From positions 1-45,148 of the forward strand of contig SKTU01000113.1 in assembly GCA_007122455.1 (NCBI GenBank): a DNA stretch of 45,148 bases, given 5' to 3'. The notes below the pieces were generated by a model, which saw only the letters and a list, made by a program, of their open reading frames with translations, searched no databases and had not been told where the DNA came from. Origin of the DNA: Haloarculaceae archaeon (GTDB lineage: Archaea > Halobacteriota > Halobacteria > Halobacteriales > Haloarculaceae). Position numbers and translations under genes: made by a program. Below are positions 39,740 through 45,148 of this stretch, piece by piece (the stretch's first letter is position 1; each line of letters starts with the position of its first letter).

Positions 39740-39779
39740 ACGGCTCGAACTCCGACGCCCATCCCGGAAAGCGACCCGC

Positions 39780-39791
39780 CGAACATCTTCG
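39780..39791 (-). promoter_or_regulatory. CGAACAT-type regulon site before the CGCGG gene
   Basis: CGAACATCTTCG on the plus strand ends 40 bp before the ATG at 39739 on the minus strand. Confidence 0.7.
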
Positions 39792-39805
39792 GAGTTCGGA
39801 CGAAC

Positions 39806-39817
39806 CGAACATTATCG
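39806..39817 (+). promoter_or_regulatory. CGAACAT-type regulon site before the third DUF2249 gene
   Basis: CGAACATTATCG followed by GGGAAA ends 38 bp before the ATG at 39856; together with the site at 39780 it makes a back-to-back divergent control region. Confidence 0.7.
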
Positions 39818-39855
39818 GGGAAAGCCACTGCTCCGTTCGGAACCGTCTGTCGACA

Positions 39856-40119
39856 ATGCCGTCGCTCGCGACCTACCTCGACCGAACGAGTGCGCCCGCT
39901 GATCGACCGAACGAGACGCTGGACGTGCGGGAGCTGCCGCCGCCGAAACCGCTCCAGGAGACGCTCGAACTGCTCGCGGAGATCGACGACGACACCGTCC
40001 TCGTTCAGCTGAACGATCGAGCGCCGCAGCACCTCTATCCGAAGCTCGAGGACCGCGGCTACCGGTACGAGACGATCGACGACGACGGGACCGTCGTGAC
40101 GATCGTCTGGCGAACGTGA
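39856..40119 (+). CDS. Third DUF2249 protein
   Basis: 87 residues: ETLDVRELPPPKPLQETLELLAEIDDDTVLVQLNDRAPQHLYPKLEDRGYRYETIDDDGTVVTIVW in outline, with the DUF2249 core LDVR-PPP and the L-N-D-R-A-P-Q-H-L-Y variant of NDHEPKPL. It is closer to the copy at 17463 than to that at 17200. It is divergent from the CGCGG/radical SAM operon and shares a control region with it. The role, presumably in the same process, is unknown. Confidence 0.88.
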   Translation: MPSLATYLDRTSAPADRPNETLDVRELPPPKPLQETLELLAEIDDDTVLVQLNDRAPQHLYPKLEDRGYRYETIDDDGTVVTIVWRT

Positions 40120-40155
40120 CGACGTGTCGATCGGTGCCTCCGGACTAGGCTTCCG

Positions 40156-41085
40156 TCACAGAACTCGATTGACCGGGTCCGCCCCCGCGTCGATCCGTCG
40201 GACGCTCTCGCGGACGATCGCCGCGACGTGGCGATAGTAGTCCCGACTGAGCCCGCCGGCGTGGGGGGAGACGATGACGTCGTCCATCGTCCACAGCGGG
40301 GACGTCTCCGGAAGCGGTTCGGTCTCGAAGACATCGAGCGCCGCCCCGGCGATAACGTCGTCCCGTATCGCGTCGACCAGCGCCGACTGGTCGACGACGT
40401 CGCCGCGGGCGACGTTTATGAGGTACGCGTCGTCGTCCATCGCCGCCATCGCCTCCGCGTCGATCAGCTTCCGGGTTTCGTCGGTCAGCGGGACCGCGAG
40501 CACGACGAATCGGGCCCCGGAGATCGCCTCGTGAAGCTCGTCAATCGGGTAGATCCGGTCGACGCCCGGTTCGGGCGTTGGCGTTCGACGGACGCCGACG
40601 ACGTCGAGATCGAGCCCCGTCAGTCGGTGGACGATCCCACGTCCGAGGCTGCCGAGGCCGACGACACAGGCGCCCTCTCCAGCGACCGTCCACGCGTCGT
40701 CCCACCCGAGAGGTGACCACTCCCTCCGATCCTGGTTTCGAACGTGAACGTGGAGTCGTCGCGACAGTGCGAGGACGTACGCCGCCACCATCTCGCCGAT
40801 CGCGTCGCCGTGGATCCCCGTGCTGTTCGTGAGGACGACCCCCTCTGCTCGGAACCGATCCCGAGGGAAGCGATCGATCCCCGCCTGAATCGAGTGGACC
40901 CACTCGAGATCGAGGAACGCGTCGTAATGTTCGAGCGTGACCACCGCCTGACACTCCGACAGCGAGTCGGAGCGGCCGGTCACCTGCGTGACCGTCGCCG
41001 ACAGTCCATCGAGCGCTTCGAGCAGTTTCTCTGGCGGAAATACGGCCGAGACGGATTCGTCGATGCCGATCCGATCAACGTGCAT
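40156..41085 (-). CDS. D-isomer-specific 2-hydroxyacid dehydrogenase
   Basis: 309 residues from the ATG at 41085 (MHVDRIGIDE); an upstream ATG at 41100 adds five residues. NAD-binding motif is GLGSLGRGIVHRL with a VGVRRTPTPEP loop that ends strand two; an Arg-Arg there suggests NADP. The catalytic set is present: Arg in NVARGDVVDQ, Glu in FETEPLPE and His in SPHAGG. It reduces or oxidises a 2-keto/2-hydroxy acid such as glyoxylate or pyruvate; substrate open. It stands alone between DUF2249 and the beta-propeller gene on the minus strand. Confidence 0.92.
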   Translation of the reverse strand: MHVDRIGIDESVSAVFPPEKLLEALDGLSATVTQVTGRSDSLSECQAVVTLEHYDAFLDLEWVHSIQAGIDRFPRDRFRAEGVVLTNSTGIHGDAIGEMVAAYVLALSRRLHVHVRNQDRREWSPLGWDDAWTVAGEGACVVGLGSLGRGIVHRLTGLDLDVVGVRRTPTPEPGVDRIYPIDELHEAISGARFVVLAVPLTDETRKLIDAEAMAAMDDDAYLINVARGDVVDQSALVDAIRDDVIAGAALDVFETEPLPETSPLWTMDDVIVSPHAGGLSRDYYRHVAAIVRESVRRIDAGADPVNRVL

Positions 41086-41141
41086 GTCTGACGGTTTCAC
41101 GCCTCCGCCCTAACAGTTTCTGCGGGTCGATTTCTGGGACG

Positions 41142-42509
41142 TCACTCTTCGACGATACAGTAGGCGTGGCCGGGGACCTCCGTCGTGGTCTCTTCGTCGT
41201 CGTCCCAGTAGCCGGAGACGACGGCGCGCTCGGCGTAGTAGATACGTCCGTCGCGGGGTACCGGCTCGCTCGTGACGTGGCCGTTGTGCTCGAGGAACCA
41301 GCGCAGTTCCCCCGTCTCCTTCTCGAGTGCGCACATCTCCGCCGCCGTCGTGCCGGCCAGAACCGCGTCCGCAGTCACCGTTACCGCCCCCATCACGCGC
41401 CCCTGAACGTTCGTCGCCCACAGCGCTTCGCCGGTGTCTGCGTCGAGGGCGTAGACGTGCCAGTCGTCGCTGCCAACGTAGACGACGCCTGCCTCAGGAT
41501 CGATCGCGGGTGCGGACATGACGATGTCGTCGGTCTCGAACGACCACTGTTTGGTTCCGTCTTCGAGGTCGACGCGGTAGACCTTCCGGTCCCACGAGCC
41601 GACGAAGGCGCTCCCGTCGTACGTCGCGATCGGTCCCTTGACGTCGCCGTCCGTTTCGAACGACCACGTAAATTCCAGGGAGGGAAACTCCCAGCAGTAG
41701 AGTAGCCCGTCGTTCGAGCCGGTCAGCAACCGCTCGTACTCGGGGTGGATCGCCACCGTCGGATGTGGCATGTCGACGATTCGGTCGTCGCTGAACAGCG
41801 GCATGCCGCTCTCGGCGTCGAACACCCACAGTTCACCCTTCTTTTCGGGGTGACGGTGCTCGACGACGACGTAGAGGTAGCCGTCCCAGTAGCCGGCGCT
41901 CGACCCGATCGCGACCGAGCCGGTCATCACGTCGGTTCGCCACAGCACTTCACCGGACTGGACGTCGAAGGCGTACATCGCGGCGTCCTGTCCGGCGTTT
42001 GCGCCGTCGTAGCCGCCGATATAGGCGACCCCGTCGACGATGACCGGCGTCGCGTGGAACCCCTGTCTCGTCGCTCGCGTCTGGGTGGTCCACCGATGTT
42101 CGCCCTTCGGCGTCATCGCGTGCATCCGTCCGGTGTCGGCCGGGATCAGGATGGTCTCCCCGTCCGGTGTGGGGAGCGGACTCGACTTCGCGGCGTTGTG
42201 ACCGATGTAGTTGACCGGAAGCTGCCAGTTGACCGAGACGGCGTCGGGAACCGTCTCGTCGGGGTAGTATCCCAACCGTCGAAGCCCCCCTCGAAACATC
42301 GTGACGGCGTCGTCGTCGGGATAGGTCCGATCGTACGGTAGCAGCTCCGGATCGAAGGAGTTCTGGTCTACGTCGTAGCCACCGCGGCTCGTCAGAGGAG
42401 TCGTACATCCGGCGAGAGCTACAGTCGCGGCCGCTCCGGCACCGACGAGAAACCCCCGTCTCGTCGTGTCGGAACCACGGAATCCGTCAGACCCAGCCAT
42501 CCCAGCCAT
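41142..42509 (-). CDS. Exported PQQ-type beta-propeller lipoprotein
   Basis: 455 residues from the ATG at 42509 (a GTG at 42530 is possible). N-terminus has a Tat motif with lipobox, TTRRGFLVGAGAAATVALAGC, so it is exported folded and lipid-anchored. Then come repeats of the PQQ-like propeller, such as GEVLWRTDVMTGSVAIGSS, LEDGTKQWSFETDDIVMSAPAIDPEAGVVYVGSDDWHVYALDADTGEALWATNV. No catalytic Asp/Ca2+ set of quinoprotein dehydrogenases is evident, so a scaffold or binding role is more likely. It sits upstream of the dehydrogenase on the same strand (56 bp apart); a joint role is possible but unproven. Confidence 0.85.
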   Translation of the reverse strand: MAGMAGSDGFRGSDTTRRGFLVGAGAAATVALAGCTTPLTSRGGYDVDQNSFDPELLPYDRTYPDDDAVTMFRGGLRRLGYYPDETVPDAVSVNWQLPVNYIGHNAAKSSPLPTPDGETILIPADTGRMHAMTPKGEHRWTTQTRATRQGFHATPVIVDGVAYIGGYDGANAGQDAAMYAFDVQSGEVLWRTDVMTGSVAIGSSAGYWDGYLYVVVEHRHPEKKGELWVFDAESGMPLFSDDRIVDMPHPTVAIHPEYERLLTGSNDGLLYCWEFPSLEFTWSFETDGDVKGPIATYDGSAFVGSWDRKVYRVDLEDGTKQWSFETDDIVMSAPAIDPEAGVVYVGSDDWHVYALDADTGEALWATNVQGRVMGAVTVTADAVLAGTTAAEMCALEKETGELRWFLEHNGHVTSEPVPRDGRIYYAERAVVSGYWDDDEETTTEVPGHAYCIVEE

Positions 42510-42621
42510 CGACAGCGGTGGGTTGGTCACTGAAAAGGATATGTGCTTCGCTCGGAGGTGAACGCCGAACCACCGCGAAGAACCGAAAGCTACGCGAGTC
42601 GACGGCCTCTACACGACCGGC

Positions 42622-42762
42622 ATGATGCTGATCGAGTTCACGTGTCACGACTGCGACGACTCGTTCGAAGCTGACGTCGAAAACCGGTGGGAAACGTACG
42701 AGTTCACCCGGTGTCCAGTGTGCGGTAGCGCCCGAACGACGCTGAAGCCGAACGCCGAATGA
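42622..42762 (+). CDS. Small Zn-ribbon protein
   Basis: 46 residues from the ATG at 42622 (or 42625). It contains CHDCDDSFEADV and, 20 residues later, CPVCGSARTTLKPNAE: a CxxC-CxxC zinc ribbon of the kind common in haloarchaeal small proteins. It may bind RNA, DNA or protein partners. The 5' position of the ATG is uncertain. Confidence 0.65.
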   Translation: MMLIEFTCHDCDDSFEADVENRWETYEFTRCPVCGSARTTLKPNAE

Positions 42763-42791
42763 TCGCCTCAGGCCGTCGGTAGCGGGCGTAT

Positions 42792-42968
42792 TCACCGATG
42801 ATCAGTTAGCTCGTGAACGATCTCCTTCGTCTGGTCGCCGAGCGAGACGTGTTCGTCGACCACGAGCACGTTCTGCGGCGTCGGGGGCACCGGCCGCTCG
42901 GCCTTCAGTCGTCCGACCGACCACCCCAGCTCTCGGAGTTCGCGCCGACTCTTATACGTCAGTCGCAC
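42792..42968 (-). CDS. Small unknown protein
   Basis: 58 residues from a GTG at 42968, ending TGA at 42792. It starts MRLTYKSRRELRELGWSVGR and ends QTKEIVHELTDHR, with LVVDEHVSLGD between; the composition is that of a real acidic haloarchaeal protein rather than a shadow. The ORF is intact with no obvious promoter. Family not recognised. Confidence 0.5.
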   Translation of the reverse strand: MRLTYKSRRELRELGWSVGRLKAERPVPPTPQNVLVVDEHVSLGDQTKEIVHELTDHR

Positions 42969-43453
42969 CGGCTCTCACCTCGCGGTCGTTTCAGTCCACA
43001 CCCGGCTCCGGTCGATCTGAACCGGCCACGGATGGTCTGGTTCGATTCCACACACCGTCGGCTCTGTACCGGCCGAATCAGTGGCAACACTGCCGATACG
43101 ATCGGTACTGCCCTCGGTTCGATTTGCTCTTCCATCGCTGGTTCACCTCGTGTTCGCGTTCGAGTGCCGTCGCGTCCACTCGAAAGTCATGCGAACGAGT
43201 AGCAAAGTGCTGCTTACAACAGGTGTTGCACCGGATCCACAACTGGGGCAACGTGCGTAGCCACTCCCGCCTGCGACCATACTGTGTGGCGGCTGCGGTC
43301 CGGTGGCAAACGCAGAGTGAACCACCGTATGCCTCCGTGGGAATCTCCCGCTTCAGCGCACGGTGGATGTCTACCAATCGGCGTCCCTTCGATTTCCGGT
43401 CTCGAGATCGGTACTGTTCGACGGCGAACTACCGAGTAGGAGCCGTCGATCTC
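42969..43453. other. 485-bp region with little coding signal
   Basis: Composition is different from the surrounding genes (more A and T, fewer G+C third positions). An open frame at 43078-43377 on the minus strand encodes a Cys-rich 99-residue stretch (separate entry). Nothing else could be recognised; it may contain decayed gene sequence. Confidence 0.4.
43078..43377 (-). CDS. Possible Cys-rich 99-residue protein, uncertain
   Basis: The frame reads MVDIHRALKREIPTEAYGGS, then CVCHRTAA, and RCNTCCKQHFATRSHDFRVDA, a possible zinc-binding CxxCC cluster with a His pair. The Leu/Pro/Trp-containing middle (WLRTLPQLWIR) looks like protein rather than noise. There is no promoter or family support, and the composition is atypical. 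A fragment of an older gene is as likely. Confidence 0.3.
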   Translation of the reverse strand: MVDIHRALKREIPTEAYGGSLCVCHRTAAATQYGRRREWLRTLPQLWIRCNTCCKQHFATRSHDFRVDATALEREHEVNQRWKSKSNRGQYRSYRQCCH

Positions 43454-44326
43454 TCAACGAACAGAGAGCGTCGGCCGCTTGGAGCCTCGAATCACGCGTT
43501 CGGTGGTACTCCCGAGATGGACCTCACTCGTTCGGCCGTGCGCGCCCAGCGTGAGGAGATCCACGTCGCTCTCGTCGGCGTAGTCGAGGAGTTTCCGGGA
43601 CGGTCTTCCGCGTCGGAACGCCGTCTCGACCTCGATACCTCGCTCCCGGCCCATCTCTGCAATTTCGTCTAACGCGGTGTTTCCACTCTCTTTGAGTAAT
43701 CCAACGACGTTCCGCGAAACGTCCTCGAAGGCGTAGGTGTTCGTGTCCAAGACGTAGAGGGCGTGAACCGTTGCACCGTACATTTCGGCGATGTCGAGGC
43801 CTTGCTCGGCGGCGGCCATGGAGCCGTCACTGCCGTCAGTCGCCACGAGTACGTCGTCGTAGATCTCGTAGTATCCCGCCGTATCAATCTCGATCCCCTC
43901 ACGAAAGCGGACCGTCAACGCAGGCACGTTGACGTTTCGAATAACTCTGAGCGTCGTACTGCCGAGGTCCGGACCCACCCCGGACCGACCGTGTGTACCC
44001 ATCACCACGAGATCGATCGCCTGGCTATCGACGTAGTCGAGTATCTCCTCGGAGGGCGTTCCCCGACGGAGTTCGCGCTCGGCCGGCAGATCGAACTCGT
44101 CGGCCATCTCGACGATCTCGTCGGTCGCTCGGCGTCCGACCGCCTCGGCTGCGGATCGCAACTGGTCGCGCGCCTCCGCCGCCGGTACGGTCGAGTACTC
44201 GGTCTCGTCGGTCACGTAAAGCACGTGAACCGTCGCGTCGTAGGTTCGCGCGAGGCCCAGGCCGTGGCCGACAGCCTGTTCGGTCTCGGTGCTTCCGTCA
44301 GTCGGAATGAGGATCCGATCGTACAT
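43454..44326 (-). CDS. Tandem UspA universal stress protein
   Basis: 290 residues with two UspA domains. Domain 1 (~1-145) starts MYDRILIPTDGSTETEQAV and has GTHGRSGVGPDLGSTTLRVI; domain 2 (~155-290) starts DDVLVATDGSDGSMAAAEQG and ends LGAHGRTSEVHLGSTTERVIRGSKRPTLSVR. The signature of domain 2 is GAHGRTS, slightly altered. Cytoplasmic nucleotide binding is expected. A perfect palindrome TTCATATATGAA containing the TATA-like core is at 44341-44352, before the ATG. Confidence 0.92.
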   Translation of the reverse strand: MYDRILIPTDGSTETEQAVGHGLGLARTYDATVHVLYVTDETEYSTVPAAEARDQLRSAAEAVGRRATDEIVEMADEFDLPAERELRRGTPSEEILDYVDSQAIDLVVMGTHGRSGVGPDLGSTTLRVIRNVNVPALTVRFREGIEIDTAGYYEIYDDVLVATDGSDGSMAAAEQGLDIAEMYGATVHALYVLDTNTYAFEDVSRNVVGLLKESGNTALDEIAEMGRERGIEVETAFRRGRPSRKLLDYADESDVDLLTLGAHGRTSEVHLGSTTERVIRGSKRPTLSVR

Positions 44327-44682
44327 GTAGTTCCCTGCTATTCATATATGAACCGTAGCAAGAAGTAATCACGTGGGCGATGGCGTTTGCCGTATGCTTC
44401 CCATCTCGGCATGAAACGCCACGGCAGCGGTTTCCGCGACGTCACGATAGATCGCATTTACTTCGCATCCGCGTTTATCCGTGTCGAGTGATCCGCTCGT
44501 GCGGACTACCTATTTCAGGCCATTTCGGCAGCTACTGCTGTTCTGCACTCCCTGAAACGGATCAACAGCTGGTATCCGGAAGCGATTGTGACGGATGCTG
44601 CTCCTGTTTACCACTCCTCGTCACTCTCACGGATGGATGAGAACACAGCAGAATAGGTATTTACCACCGCCCGGCTACTGGA
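44327..44682. other. 356-bp intergenic region, no gene seen
   Basis: It holds the palindromic promoter TTCATATATGAA (44341-44352) of the tandem UspA gene. The remaining bases give only Cys/Arg-rich short frames on + (about 44380-44640) without family resemblance. The right end is AT-rich and holds the 3' flank of the FilR1-type gene. Confidence 0.45.
44341..44352 (-). promoter_or_regulatory. Palindromic TATA region of the tandem UspA gene
   Basis: TTCATATATGAA is a perfect 12-bp inverted repeat, 15-26 bp before the ATG at 44326, with a TATATA core; possibly the TATA box with an overlapping operator. Confidence 0.4.
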
Positions 44683-45148
44683 TTATCGCTCTCTGATTCG
44701 TTGAGATTCGATTGGTCGAGCATCAGATCTGTACGAGGCGTAGACCGAATTTGCCCAATCGCGGACCTCCGGCACGTCGGTATCGATCATTGCTTGCACT
44801 GTCCCACTGTCCTGCTCATAACAGCTGATGGCGACTCGGTCATCGAGGAGACCGATTCCGTAGGAGGGGAGTTCGTTGTGTTCTAGAACCGTGAAATTAT
44901 CCTGTTTCAACATCTCTGAACTACGATCCGGGTACATCGATAAAAAATACGTGTGACAGCTTGATCGATCGATCAACGTTATGTCTACTCCGTCATCGAT
45001 CAGTTGATGAAGAACGTCCAGACAGGGTTCCATTAAGCCAACCTCGGGTCGAATGCATCGGAACCTGTTCGTTCTTCGGAACAGCGTCCTGAACCGGTTC
45101 ACCGGACGGTATGGGGAATCGGGGTCAGCGACCGTGACGGTCATCTCC
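44683..45148 (-). CDS. FilR1-type transcriptional regulator, C-terminal part (runs off the right edge)
   Basis: The frame is open to the last base, so the ATG at 45144 is internal and the N-terminal winged helix lies outside. The visible ~155 residues match the FilR1 middle domain of haloarchaeal regulators: VTVADPDSPYRPVNRFRTLFRRTNRFR, then LDVLHQLIDDGVDITLIDRS, YPDRSSEMLKQDNFTVLEHNELPSYGIGLLDDRVAISCYEQDSGTVQAMIDTDVPEVRDWANSVYASYR. Members are ligand-sensing repressors/activators; effector unknown. The lower GC content here compared with neighbours may mark a recently acquired gene. Confidence 0.75.
   Translation of the reverse strand, partial: EMTVTVADPDSPYRPVNRFRTLFRRTNRFRCIRPEVGLMEPCLDVLHQLIDDGVDITLIDRSSCHTYFLSMYPDRSSEMLKQDNFTVLEHNELPSYGIGLLDDRVAISCYEQDSGTVQAMIDTDVPEVRDWANSVYASYRSDARPIESQRIRER

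Noticed and set aside
43124-43672. A 182-codon plus-strand frame.
   Set aside because: Its second half is antisense to the tandem UspA gene and the first half has no motif; treated as a shadow.
1-45148. CRISPR arrays, rRNA genes and tRNA genes.
   Set aside because: No spaced direct repeats of 24-40 bp and no rRNA or complete tRNA structures were seen on reading both strands; a covariance-model search was not possible here.

Overview
The window reads as chromosomal DNA of a haloarchaeon. It is GC-rich, its proteins are strongly acidic, and it carries families almost confined to Halobacteria: HalOD1, DICT, HTH-10/bacterio-opsin-activator regulators, FilR1-type regulators, the halophilic [2Fe-2S] ferredoxin, ba3 oxidase and UspA paralogues. 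Many genes start with TATA-like boxes close to the ATG, as in leaderless haloarchaeal transcripts. Genus cannot be fixed from the sequence alone.

Layout. 1-2000: tail of a DICT-domain sensor, a wHTH/TrmB-like regulator and a HalOD1 protein. 2000-4500: a decayed IS200/IS605-type 3' end, a VOC protein, a CadD-type transporter and a ferric-reductase-like membrane protein with a palindromic promoter. 4900-9700: ClC chloride channel, a USP-USP-ferredoxin fusion, a broken mandelate-racemase-family gene and two UspA proteins. 9700-13000: isochorismatase-like hydrolase, YqcI/YcgG protein, small membrane protein, double-wHTH regulator and a haloarchaeal coiled protein. 13000-17000 (minus strand): 16-Cys ferredoxin + NrfD + small membrane subunit + Mrp ATPase.

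17000-40100 is the core: two DUF2249 genes, an Htur_1727-like candidate radical-SAM partner, a DmsR/NarO-like HTH-10 regulator, two copper P-type ATPases, a CuA-containing heme-copper enzyme whose subunit I has Gln where oxygen reductases have the cross-linked Tyr (probable eNOR-type NO reductase), a 12-TM NnrS/oxidase-like protein, a complete ba3 oxidase operon with SCO1, a TlpA-like thioredoxin and CcdA, a small sulfite-oxidase-fold protein, a methyltransferase, a cupin, heme O synthase with a CtaA-like N-terminal extension, AhbC (heme synthesis via siroheme), a second radical SAM/SPASM enzyme, its CGCGG-motif candidate RiPP precursor, and a third DUF2249 protein.

What ties the core together is a shared 12-bp site, CGAACATNNTCG, often followed on the + strand by GGGAAA. 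It occurs about a dozen times, nearly always 37-40 bp before a start codon and almost nowhere else. It fixes several starts (first copper ATPase, 12-TM protein, unknown gene at 26083) and links NO/denitrification-type genes, heme synthesis, copper supply and the radical-SAM/RiPP genes into one apparent regulon, plausibly run by the encoded HTH-10 protein. At two sites the codon at canonical spacing opens a tiny leader ORF that runs up to or overlaps the main gene (ahbC; cupin).

40100-45148: a 2-hydroxyacid dehydrogenase, a Tat-lipoprotein PQQ-type beta-propeller, small Zn-ribbon and small unknown ORFs, a tandem UspA protein and a 5'-truncated FilR1-type regulator. No rRNA, tRNA or CRISPR was found.
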